This document shows, piece after piece, positions 1 to 5,048 of a stretch of 5,084 bases of DNA. Within the stretch, counting starts at the first letter, position 1. Each line of letters begins with the position of its first letter. Where the stretch lies: the NCBI GenBank assembly GCA_964242035.1, contig CAXTCL010000249.1, positions 1-5,084 on the forward strand, given 5' to 3'. The stretch comes from BOG-908 sp964242035. GTDB taxonomy: Bacteria > Pseudomonadota > Alphaproteobacteria > Acetobacterales > Acetobacteraceae. The translations under genes were made by a program, and so were the position numbers. The notes under the pieces were generated by a model, which saw only the letters and a list, made by a program, of their open reading frames with translations, was not told the origin of the DNA and did no database searches.

Positions 1-48
1 GCCTTCTTTTTTGAAAAAAAGAAGCAAAAAACTTTGACTCCGCTGTCG
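1..48 (+). repeat. Terminator-like repeat, copy R1 (forward)
   Basis: A 48-base copy of the local repeat family: GCCTTC, six T, G, seven A, GAAGC, AAAAAAC, then a variable stretch and the end motif CGCTGTCG. It matches the copy at 5037-5084 at 45 of 48 positions; the only differences are at bases 36-38. GCCTTC plus the T-run would be the right arm and U-tract of an intrinsic terminator for a plus-strand gene to the left, but the left arm lies outside the window. With the inverted copy at 69-114 it forms a long imperfect palindrome. Confidence 0.85.
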
Positions 49-68
49 CGCGGCTCTGGGTAAGACCA

Positions 69-114
69 CGACAGCGTTACCAGGAGTTTTGCTTCTTTCT
101 TCGGAAAAGAAGGC
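69..114 (-). repeat. Terminator-like repeat, diverged inverted copy R1b
   Basis: Read on the minus strand this is a diverged copy of R1. On the plus strand it shows, in order, CGACAGCG, then TTTTGCTTCTTT, then AAAAGAAGGC, all of which are blocks of the reverse complement of R1 in the same order. The A/T centre is changed (CTTCGG in place of the T/A-run junction). R1 and R1b face each other around a 20-base centre (49-68), so 1-114 can fold into one long interrupted hairpin. No transposase or reading frame accompanies it. Confidence 0.7.
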
Positions 115-265
115 TTCGCTTGCTTCGGAACGGTCGATACTTCGGGCCGGCTGGTGTCGGCGCTGTTCGTGTTGGGTGACCGGTTGCAGCGACGCGATGC
201 CCTAGATTGGGCGAGGCCTGCGACTGGAGACTTCGACGGCCCGAAAGAGGCACAGCGTTTTGTTT
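115..265. other. Gene-free spacer between repeat copies
   Basis: I see no convincing gene, RNA or promoter in this stretch. Plus-strand reading frames crossing it (154-423 and 207-392) run straight through the low-complexity repeat and into the antisense of the phoD 3' end, so they are chance frames. Together with the flanking repeats this makes 1-351 a gene-free region made largely of repeat material. Confidence 0.6.
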
Positions 266-301
266 CGCTGTCGCGAACTCATCGAAGAGTCCGCGACAGC
301 G
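266..301. repeat. Strong inverted repeat at the end of copy R2
   Basis: The arms CGCTGTCGCG (266-275) and CGCGACAGCG (292-301) are perfect 10-base reverse complements. Inside them CTC (278-280) pairs with GAG (287-289) around a 6-base loop, separated from the outer stem by a 2/2 internal bulge. The outer arms are the CGCTGTCG end motif of the repeat family, so this is the centre of a second palindromic unit whose left outer arm is degraded (only TTTTGTTTCGCTGTCG is still recognisable) and whose right arm is the well-preserved copy at 294-342. Confidence 0.75.
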
Positions 302-342
302 CAGTCAAAAGTTTTTTGCTTCTTTTTTTCAAAAAAGCAGGC
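294..342 (-). repeat. Terminator-like repeat, copy R2 (inverted)
   Basis: On the minus strand this reads GCCTGC, six T, G, seven A, GAAGC, AAAAAACTTTTG, then CGCTGTCG. It is the same element as R1 and R4 in the opposite orientation, pointing away from the phoD stop codon. It differs from the others by GCCTGC in place of GCCTTC. Preceding GCAAGCAAG on the minus strand is also shared with R3 and partly with R4, so the conserved unit extends a few bases past the core. Confidence 0.85.
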
Positions 343-354
343 CTTGCTTGCCTA
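331..354 (-). terminator. Candidate intrinsic terminator of phoD, overlapping its stop codon
   Basis: On the minus strand AGGC (353-350) can pair with GCCT (342-339) around the 7-base loop AAGCAAG, followed by GC and six T (336-331). The first arm uses two bases of the phoD TAG stop codon. The stem is short (4 pairs plus a possible wobble), so strength is uncertain. The same arrangement with a longer stem ends the HNH gene at the other end of the window, which supports the call. Confidence 0.55.
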
Positions 355-2130
355 GCTCGGGATCAGCTTCACCTTCCCGGAAGGCACGGTAAACGTCGCC
401 AGCGTGCTGAGTGTGGACGTTAGTGACTTCACCGTGCTTGGCGTCTTGAACACGCTGACCAGGCGCTCCGGCGTGATGGTGAGGATGCCGTAGCCCCAGG
501 TGCTGCCGTTCCAGAACACCATGTGCGGGTTGGCGGCCAGGATGTAGGGCTCAAGTGAGTCCTGCGGCAGGCCGAGGGCGGCCAGCTTGCGGGCGGCCAT
601 CGGGGTGGACGAGGGGGCGGGATGGTCGATGCCGGCATCGAGGTAGTTGCCGGAGCTGATGGCGCCGACCATCAGTTCCACGCCGACTGGCTCGGAATGG
701 AGGTCGTCGTAATCGGTTTTCAGGTAGGCTGCCATGAACAGGTGTGCGTCGCCGGCCAGGGCTACGAAGTTCTGGACCTGGGCGGCCTGGATAGTGGCTA
801 GGATCTCGGCGCGTTCGTCGGGGTAGCCGTCCCACTGGTCGAGATCGAAGTAGATCGGCTCGGGGGAGAGCGGCGGGCCGAACTTGTATTGCGCGAGCAT
901 CACCTCGTTGGCCCAGAGCTTCCAGGTGCGTGTGGAGTTGGTGACCTGGTCCAGGAACCAGGCTTTCTGGTTGGCGCCGAGCATGGTGCGCGAGACGTCG
1001 AACTGCGCGGGGCAGCCTGGTGTCTCGTAGCGTTCGCCGATGTCCACGTTGCCGCAGGGCGGGCCGTCGCGGTACAGGCGCTCGTCGGTGACGACGAGCT
1101 GCATCAGGCGGCCGAAGTTGAAGTTGCGGTAGACGACGATCTGCTGCTCGAAGCCGACGCTCGGGTTGTAGGGCACCGCGGCCAGGCTGTACTCGGTCCA
1201 GGCCTGGGTTGCCGCCGAGCGCAAGGCGGGCTGCGGGGTGAGCGCGCTCTTACCGGGCGGGTTGGTGTCTTCGTGGTAGTCCTGGTGGCAGTCGTTGAAG
1301 AACTCGTGGTCGTCCCACAGCATGATGAAGGCGAACTGTTCGTGGGCCGCCTGTATCTGCGGATCCGAGCGGTAGGTCTGCCAGAGGTGGCGGTAGTCCG
1401 GCAGGCCTTGGGGGTATTGCCCGCCGAGCGGGTAGGGGGGGACGACGCGGACGGGGCCGTTGTTCGGGCCGCCGACGCCGTCGTTGAGGTACTCGTAGAT
1501 GTAGTCGCCGAGGAAGACGACGACGTCCACGTCTTCCTGGGCGAGGAAGCCGTAGGCGTTGTAGAAGCCGTTGCTGTAGTCCTGGCAGACGACGTAGCCG
1601 ATCTTGAGCTCGGCCAGGTCGTCGCCGGGGCGCGGCAGGGTGCGGAAGCGGCCGGGGTTGCTGGCGACGCCGTTGAGGACGAAGCGGTAGTAGTAATGGG
1701 TGAACGGCGCCATGACCGCGTTCTGCAGCGGCAGGGAGACCGTGTGGTCCAGGGTGGCGAGCACGGTGGCGGTGCCTTCCAGGATCACGCTACGGCCGTC
1801 GAAATCGGGGGTGGTGGCGACCTGCCAGGCGACGGTGTTGGCGCCGGCTCTCTGCAGGGCTTGCGGGGCCACGCGCGTCCAGATGACGGCGCCGTTCGGG
1901 TTCGGGTCGCCGGAGGCGACGCTTTGCGGGTAGGTGGTGGCGGCTTCGAGGGCGGTGCGCGCGGCGTTCACCGTGAACAGGGCGCGGCTGGTGGCGGCTT
2001 CGGCCGCGGGGTTGAATTGGACCGGGTTCGCGTAGGCCTGCGTCGCCAGGCCGGCTGATTTGCCGGGGACGCCGGCTACCCAGCCAACCGCGCCGGCGGC
2101 CAGGCCGCCGAGAAATCCACGCCGATCCAT
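352..2130 (-). CDS. phoD: PhoD-family alkaline phosphatase/phosphodiesterase, Tat-exported
   Basis: Probably releases phosphate from organic phosphomonoesters or diesters outside the cytoplasm. The 592-residue product opens with MDRRGFLGGL, a Tat-type twin-arginine signal, with a likely cleavage after AYA (residue 34). A PhoD N-terminal domain follows (about 66-165, with VASGDPNPNGAVIWTR). The metallophosphatase domain shows VCQDY (Cys182), LGDYIYE (207-213), LWDDHE (271-276), VTDERLYRD, LGANQKAWFLDQ, WKLWANEVMLAQ, WDGYPDER (433-440) and GDAH (460-463). In the family these Cys, Asp and His positions hold an Fe/Ca centre, and here they look intact. The start is supported by GGAG seven bases upstream and by the Tat motif beginning at residue 3. 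It follows dmeF by 78 bases on the same strand. The exact substrate cannot be read from the sequence. Confidence 0.93.
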   Translation of the reverse strand: MDRRGFLGGLAAGAVGWVAGVPGKSAGLATQAYANPVQFNPAAEAATSRALFTVNAARTALEAATTYPQSVASGDPNPNGAVIWTRVAPQALQRAGANTVAWQVATTPDFDGRSVILEGTATVLATLDHTVSLPLQNAVMAPFTHYYYRFVLNGVASNPGRFRTLPRPGDDLAELKIGYVVCQDYSNGFYNAYGFLAQEDVDVVVFLGDYIYEYLNDGVGGPNNGPVRVVPPYPLGGQYPQGLPDYRHLWQTYRSDPQIQAAHEQFAFIMLWDDHEFFNDCHQDYHEDTNPPGKSALTPQPALRSAATQAWTEYSLAAVPYNPSVGFEQQIVVYRNFNFGRLMQLVVTDERLYRDGPPCGNVDIGERYETPGCPAQFDVSRTMLGANQKAWFLDQVTNSTRTWKLWANEVMLAQYKFGPPLSPEPIYFDLDQWDGYPDERAEILATIQAAQVQNFVALAGDAHLFMAAYLKTDYDDLHSEPVGVELMVGAISSGNYLDAGIDHPAPSSTPMAARKLAALGLPQDSLEPYILAANPHMVFWNGSTWGYGILTITPERLVSVFKTPSTVKSLTSTLSTLATFTVPSGKVKLIPS

Positions 2131-2137
2131 GTGTCTG

Positions 2138-2141
2138 CTCC
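2138..2141 (-). promoter_or_regulatory. Ribosome binding site of phoD
   Basis: GGAG on the minus strand, seven bases before the ATG at 2130. It fixes the start immediately ahead of the twin-arginine signal. Confidence 0.7.
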
Positions 2142-2148
2142 GTGAGAG

Positions 2149-2170
2149 TAATCTGACGGCAAACTGACAG
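2149..2170 (-). promoter_or_regulatory. Candidate PHO box (PhoB site) ahead of phoD
   Basis: On the minus strand CTGTCAG (2170-2164), TTTG, CCGTCAG (2159-2153) and ATTA follow one another. This is the layout of PhoB sites: two 7-base direct repeats close to CTGTCAT, 11 bases apart, each followed by an A/T-rich stretch. A phosphate-starvation site in front of a PhoD phosphatase makes biological sense. The difficulty is position: the box ends only 18 bases before the ATG, so a conventional PhoB-activated promoter would start transcription near or just inside the coding sequence. It could act differently, or be a chance match. Confidence 0.4.
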
Positions 2171-2208
2171 AAGGCGTGGCGGAGACCAGCGAAGCTCCGG
2201 TTAAGGAT

Positions 2209-3183
2209 TTATGGCGGTTTCGTGTCGGTCGCGGCGTCCTGGCGGTGTACTTCAACCGTGAGGTGGGACAGCTTGGAGAACCCGGCCAGGCGGTGGCGGT
2301 AATACGTGCAGTCACGTGCCTCGGCCGTGTGTACGGCGAAGATGGCGCCGAGATGGCCGGGGCCTAGGCGCCAGAGGTGGAAGTCCGACAGGCGGTCGCC
2401 GCCGGCCTCTATGGTTGCGCGCAGGCCGTCGGCGAGTGCGGGGTCCGGGTTCATGTCCAGCAGGATGGCGCCGGTGTCGCGCACCAGGCCCCAGGCCCAG
2501 CTTGCGATGACGGCGGCGCCTACAATGCCCACCACAGGGTCCAGCCATTGCCAGCCGAAGGCGCGGGCGAGGAACAGGCCGACGATGACCAGGACGGAGA
2601 CTGCGGCGTCGGCGAACACGTGGACCACGGCGGCGCGCATGTTGTTGTCGCGGCCGGTCTTGTCGCCGTGATTGTGGTGGTCGTGGTGGTCGTGCGCGTG
2701 GTCGTGTGCGTGGCCGTGGCTGTGTGCGTGGCCGTGATGATCGTGGGCGCCGCCGCTTAGCAGCCAGACGCTGGCGACGTTCACCGCCAGGCCGAGGCAG
2801 GCGATCGGGATGGCTTCGGAGAAGCGTATCGGCACCGGGGCGAACAGGCGCTGGATCGCCTCGTAGCCGATGAGCAGGGCGACCATGGCGAGCACGATGG
2901 CGCTGGTGAAGCCGGCGAGGTCGCCGAACTTGCCGGTGCCGAAGCTGAAGCGCGGGTCGGCGGCGTGGCGGCGGGCGTAGCGGTAGGCGAGGGCGGCCAG
3001 GAGGAGGGCGCCGGCATGGGTGGACATGTGCAGGCCGTCGGCGATGAGGGCGAGCGAGCCGAACAGCCCGCCGCCGGCGATCTCGGCGACCATCATGGCG
3101 AGGCAGAGCGCGATGACGGCCCAGGTGCGGCGCTCTGCGCTGTCGTGGGTGGGGGCGAGGAAGTTGTGGTGCTGGTCTGGCAT
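2209..3183 (-). CDS. dmeF: Cation diffusion facilitator, DmeF-type Co/Ni (divalent metal) efflux transporter
   Basis: An inner-membrane divalent-metal/proton antiporter of 324 residues. Six membrane segments fit at about 20-40, 44-66, 90-110, 122-143, 184-206 and 212-232, followed by a cytoplasmic domain (about 236-315). Between segments 4 and 5 lies a histidine-rich loop with 15 His in 147-172. Metal site A is read as His52 and His56 in segment 2 (DGLHMSTH) and His188 and Asp192 in segment 5 (HVFAD). The HxxxH in segment 2, in place of the HxxxD of zinc CDFs, together with FSFGTGKFGDLAGF, fits the DmeF cobalt/nickel subgroup as I recall it. Zinc or cadmium export cannot be excluded. No DmeR-like repressor gene is in the window. 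No Shine-Dalgarno precedes the ATG; later Met codons fall inside segment 1, so this start is kept. The gluQ stop is 45 bases upstream. Confidence 0.87.
   Translation of the reverse strand: MPDQHHNFLAPTHDSAERRTWAVIALCLAMMVAEIAGGGLFGSLALIADGLHMSTHAGALLLAALAYRYARRHAADPRFSFGTGKFGDLAGFTSAIVLAMVALLIGYEAIQRLFAPVPIRFSEAIPIACLGLAVNVASVWLLSGGAHDHHGHAHSHGHAHDHAHDHHDHHNHGDKTGRDNNMRAAVVHVFADAAVSVLVIVGLFLARAFGWQWLDPVVGIVGAAVIASWAWGLVRDTGAILLDMNPDPALADGLRATIEAGGDRLSDFHLWRLGPGHLGAIFAVHTAEARDCTYYRHRLAGFSKLSHLTVEVHRQDAATDTKPP
2668..2745 (-). repeat. Low-complexity His-codon tract in dmeF
   Basis: CAC/CAT-rich coding repeat (GTG-rich on the plus strand) encoding residues 147-172 of the transporter, with alternating His, Asp, Ala and Gly. 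Known CDF histidine loops bind metal. At DNA level this kind of tract can gain or lose codons by slippage, so loop length may vary between strains. Confidence 0.75.
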
Positions 3184-3200
3184 TGGGGTTGGTATATCGG

Positions 3201-3250
3201 GAAGGCAGCAAGCAAGGCCTTCTTTTTTTCAAAAAAGAAGGCCTTCCTTC
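3201..3250. repeat. Terminator-like repeat, copy R3 (symmetrical), bidirectional terminator
   Basis: A perfect 15-base inverted repeat at 3214-3245: AAGGCCTTC plus six T, two bases, then six A plus GAAGGCCTT. It has the core of the repeat family and the shared GCAAGCAAGG on its left, but lacks the AAAAAACTTTTG and CGCTGTCG tail. On the plus strand GAAGGC (3201-3206) pairs with GCCTTC (3217-3222) ahead of seven T. On the minus strand GAAGG (3250-3246) pairs with CCTTC (3241-3237) ahead of six T. Both are good intrinsic terminators, so this copy could stop transcription from either side. Confidence 0.75.
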
Positions 3251-4068
3251 CTTTCCCTGAGTGGCTGGGCGCCATCCCGCTTGGACAGGCGCCTTCCGTC
3301 CGCGCCGAGAAGCAAGGGATGATGCGCGTAGGCCGGCGTGGGCCAGCCCATCAAATGCTGCAGGAGGCGGTGCAGGTGCGTGGCCTCCAGCAGGTCCTCG
3401 CCGCGGGTCACCAGGGTGACGCCCTGGGCCGCGTCGTCGAAGCAGGCGCAGAGATGGTAGCTGGCCGGTGCGTCGCGGCGCCCCAGCACCACGTCGCCGA
3501 ACATGTCCGGGTGGGCGGCCACTTCGCCTTGCGTCTCGTCGACGAAGGACAGCGGCGGGGCGCCGGCCAGGGCCGCCGCCATGTCCAGCCGCAGGACGTG
3601 CGGGTCGCCGGCGGCGAGGCGGGCGGCGCGGGCGGTCTCTGGCAGGGTGCGGCAGGTGCCTGGGTATAGTGCGCCGCCGTCCGGGCCGTGTGGCGCGGTG
3701 GTGGAGCGGGCCACTTCGCGCGCGATTTCCGCGCGGCTGCAGAAGCAGGGATAGAGCAGCCGCCTGGCGGCCAGCGCGTCCAGGGCGGCGCGGTAGAGGG
3801 CGAAACGGTTGGACTGGCGGAGCACGTCTCCGTCCCAGTCCAGGCCTAGCCAGCGCAGGTCTGCTAGTATGGCTTGGGCGAAGGCCTCTCGGCAGCGGAC
3901 GCGGTCTATGTCTTCGAGTCGGAGGAGGAAGCGGCCGTCGGCGGCGCGCGCGCGCTGCCAGGCGGTGCGGGCGGCGATGGCGTGGCCCTGGTGGAGGAAA
4001 CCGGTGGGGCTTGGGGCGAATCGTGTGACGACCGCGGCTTTAGGCACCAACAGGTTTCCCAAAAGCAT
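3229..4068 (-). CDS. gluQ: Glutamyl-Q tRNA(Asp) synthetase, C-terminus replaced by repeat sequence
   Basis: Attaches glutamate to the queuosine in the anticodon of tRNA(Asp); it resembles the catalytic half of GltX without the anticodon-binding domain. From the ATG at 4068 the product has 279 residues. It shows TRFAPSPTG (15-23), the HIGH-like HQGH (26-29), LEDID (51-55), the zinc ligands Cys108, Cys110, Tyr135 and Cys139 (CFC and YPGTC), DAPASYHL (199-206), VTRGEDL, and the KMSKS-like RRLSKRD (259-265). The frame stays open upstream to an ATG at 4200, but those 44 residues do not resemble the family. TTG and GTG codons just ahead of the motif are alternative starts. The protein ends 14 residues after KRD with KEGLLF, encoded by the repeat. 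Relatives I recall continue roughly 10-30 residues longer, so the native tail was probably lost; the catalytic core looks complete. Confidence 0.9.
   Translation of the reverse strand: MLLGNLLVPKAAVVTRFAPSPTGFLHQGHAIAARTAWQRARAADGRFLLRLEDIDRVRCREAFAQAILADLRWLGLDWDGDVLRQSNRFALYRAALDALAARRLLYPCFCSRAEIAREVARSTTAPHGPDGGALYPGTCRTLPETARAARLAAGDPHVLRLDMAAALAGAPPLSFVDETQGEVAAHPDMFGDVVLGRRDAPASYHLCACFDDAAQGVTLVTRGEDLLEATHLHRLLQHLMGWPTPAYAHHPLLLGADGRRLSKRDGAQPLRERKEGLLF
3231..3250 (-). terminator. Intrinsic terminator embedded in the 3' end of gluQ
   Basis: Minus strand: stem GAAGG/CCTTC with loop AAGG, then TTTTTT (3236-3231). The hairpin lies inside the coding sequence, and the TGA stop codon (3231-3229) begins with the last T of the T-run. 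Confidence 0.6.
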
Positions 4069-4110
4069 GCATTTCGGGCTCCGAAGCATGAGCAGCTTGC
4101 AAAACTTGGC

Positions 4111-4140
4111 CCAAGCGACAGTGTGCCTTCGCACGACGCG
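4111..4140 (-). repeat. Intergenic motif, copy C (inverted)
   Basis: Minus strand: CGCGTCGTGCG, AAG, GCACACT, GT, CGC, T, TGG. Same order and nearly the same spacing as copies A and B, in the opposite orientation, ending about 43 bases ahead of the gluQ start. GTGC and GCAC can pair, giving a small hairpin. Confidence 0.55.
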
Positions 4141-4203
4141 AGTCGGCTGGCGTGCGTTTGCGAGCACCGGAGCGCAGTGGCCTCCTGTGGCCATGAGCAC
4201 CGG

Positions 4204-4235
4204 CGCGTCGTGCGCGTAGCACGCTAGCGCATGAC
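4204..4235 (+). repeat. Intergenic motif, copy B
   Basis: CGCGTCGTGCG, CGTA, GCACGCT, AG, CGC, A, TGAC. Its first base lies exactly 50 bases before that of copy A. It shares the 11-base head, the GCACGCT block, CGC and TGAC with copy A and differs in the linkers. CGTGC and GCACG can pair as a short hairpin. Confidence 0.6.
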
Positions 4236-4253
4236 AAACGCGCGCCAGACGGC

Positions 4254-4284
4254 CGCGTCGTGCGACCGCACGCTCTCGCGTGAC
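4254..4284 (+). repeat. Intergenic motif, copy A
   Basis: CGCGTCGTGCG, ACC, GCACGCT, CT, CGC, G, TGAC. CGTGC and GCACG form a 5-base stem around GACC. A second pairing, CTCGCG with CGCGAG (ending near 4297), is possible just downstream. Confidence 0.6.
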
Positions 4285-4444
4285 GCGTGTTTCGCGAGCA
4301 GCTCAGTGACAAACCCATGAAAGACCGGCCCTTCGCGGCACCCTGCCTTGCGGCACACCTTGCGCTTTGTCATAACCCAGGGGTTCTCGGCGGCGCATAC
4401 GTGTCCTTGCTGCTCGACTATCGGCCGCTTGTACCCAGATGCAC

Positions 4445-4458
4445 CTCCTAGCAAGGAG
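4445..4458 (+). promoter_or_regulatory. Ribosome binding site of the HNH gene, within a small hairpin
   Basis: AAGGAG (4453-4458) is a strong Shine-Dalgarno sequence six bases before the TTG at 4465, and it decides the start. CTCCT (4445-4449) and AGGAG (4454-4458) are perfect complements around the 4-base loop AGCA, so the ribosome site can be hidden in a local hairpin. Confidence 0.6.
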
Positions 4459-4464
4459 CGCATT

Positions 4465-5025
4465 TTGCCGGACGGCGGTCTGCACTACCCATCCCTGGTC
4501 CTGAACGCGGATTTCCGTCCGCTCTCCTATTTTCCCCTGTCGGTGTGGTCCTGGCAGGACGCGGTGAAGGCCGTGTTCCTGGACCGGGTGTCCGTGCTGT
4601 CCGAATATGATTTCGAGGTGCATTCGCCGAGCCAGGCGTTCCGCCTGCCCAGCGTGATCGCGCTGAAGGACTACATCCCGAGCGCGCGCAAGCCGGCCTT
4701 CACGCGGTTCAACGTGTTTCTGCGGGATGCCTTCAGTTGCCAGTATTGCGGCGAGCGTTTTCCGACGCATGACCTGACCTTCGACCACGTGATCCCGCGC
4801 AGCCGGGGCGGCCGCACTACCTGGGAGAACGTCGTGACCGCGTGTGCGTGCTGCAACCTGCGCAAGGGGAGCAAGCTGCCGCGGGAGTGCCAGATGCATC
4901 CGCGGCTGAAGCCGTGTCAGCCTAGCACATGGGAGCTGCAGGATAACGGGCGGGCGTTTCCGCCTAACTATCTGCATGCGAGCTGGCGGGACTATTTGTA
5001 TTGGGATTCCGAGCTGGAGAGCTGA
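4465..5025 (+). CDS. HNH endonuclease-domain protein
   Basis: A 186-residue protein if TTG at 4465 is the start. I chose it because AAGGAG lies six bases before it and because relatives I recall begin close to PDGGLHYPSLVLNADFRPL. An upstream in-frame ATG (4348) would add 39 residues unlike the family. The N-terminal part (about 1-85) is a conserved region with LVLNADFRPLSYFPLSVWSW and AVKAVFLDRV. The HNH nuclease fold follows: Cys92 and Cys95 (CQYC), FDHVIPRSRGG with Asp108-His109, the central Asn122 (WENVV), and Cys127/Cys130 with Asn131 (CACCNLRKG). The four Cys would bind structural zinc and the His/Asn a catalytic metal, so the active site appears intact. The tail has PPNYLHASWRDYLYWDSELE. 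Such proteins are widespread in Alphaproteobacteria and their cellular role is unknown to me. It is transcribed divergently from gluQ and ends in its own terminator. Confidence 0.88.
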   Translation: MPDGGLHYPSLVLNADFRPLSYFPLSVWSWQDAVKAVFLDRVSVLSEYDFEVHSPSQAFRLPSVIALKDYIPSARKPAFTRFNVFLRDAFSCQYCGERFPTHDLTFDHVIPRSRGGRTTWENVVTACACCNLRKGSKLPRECQMHPRLKPCQPSTWELQDNGRAFPPNYLHASWRDYLYWDSELES

Positions 5026-5048
5026 AGGCAGGCAAGGCCTTCTTTTTT
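5024..5048 (+). terminator. Intrinsic terminator of the HNH gene
   Basis: GAAGGC (5024-5029) pairs perfectly with GCCTTC (5037-5042) around the loop AGGCAAG, followed by six T (5043-5048). The left arm starts with the last two bases of the TGA stop codon (5023-5025). The right arm and T-run are the beginning of repeat copy R4. Confidence 0.75.

Larger units (their letters stand above)
4069..4464. other. Divergent intergenic region between gluQ and the HNH gene
   Basis: About 396 bases without a gene I can support. It must hold promoters for gluQ (leftward) and the HNH gene (rightward), but I found no convincing -35/-10 pair for either. It contains a three-copy motif (4111-4140, 4204-4235, 4254-4284), three TGACAAA words (4232-4238, 4307-4313 and inverted at 4366-4372), and a hairpin over the HNH ribosome site. 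Small frames here (for example 4224-4463 minus, 79 codons) resemble nothing I recognise. Confidence 0.6.

Noticed and set aside
1..342. CRISPR array or transposon with its own transposase
   Set aside because: Copies vary in orientation and length, without regular spacers, and no cas or transposase gene is present.
154..423. Plus-strand frames at the left end (89 and 61 codons)
   Set aside because: Their middle parts are translated repeat (KSFLLLFFKK, QKFFASFFQK) and their ends are antisense to phoD.
889..2058. Long plus-strand open frame (389 codons) opposite phoD
   Set aside because: The translation is dominated by Val, Gly, Ala, Asp and Glu, typical of the reverse strand of a GC-rich gene. 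phoD has full family motifs on the other strand.
2180..2199. Inverted repeat CGGAG/CTCCG between dmeF and phoD as a terminator
   Set aside because: Only five pairs around a 10-base loop, with no T-run on either strand.
2312..3232. Arg/Pro-rich minus-strand frame overlapping dmeF
   Set aside because: Compositional shadow of dmeF in another frame; it has no domain and merely starts in repeat R3.
2965..3669. Plus-strand frame crossing dmeF, the R3 repeat and gluQ
   Set aside because: It is antisense to two well-supported genes and runs through the repeat as a KAFFFSKKK-like stretch, which is a repeat artefact.
4069..4200. N-terminal extension of GluQ to the ATG at 4200
   Set aside because: The 44 extra residues do not fit the family, whose conserved sequence begins just before TRFAPSPTG, and they overlap the repeated motif.
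4224..4463. 79-codon minus-strand frame divergent from the HNH gene
   Set aside because: The ATG overlaps the HNH start region, no Shine-Dalgarno precedes it, and the product resembles nothing I recognise. The three-copy motif runs through it. I cannot rule out a small gene.
4348..4464. N-terminal extension of the HNH protein from the ATG at 4348
   Set aside because: A strong Shine-Dalgarno and TTG further downstream give the expected protein length, and the extension has no family similarity that I recognise.
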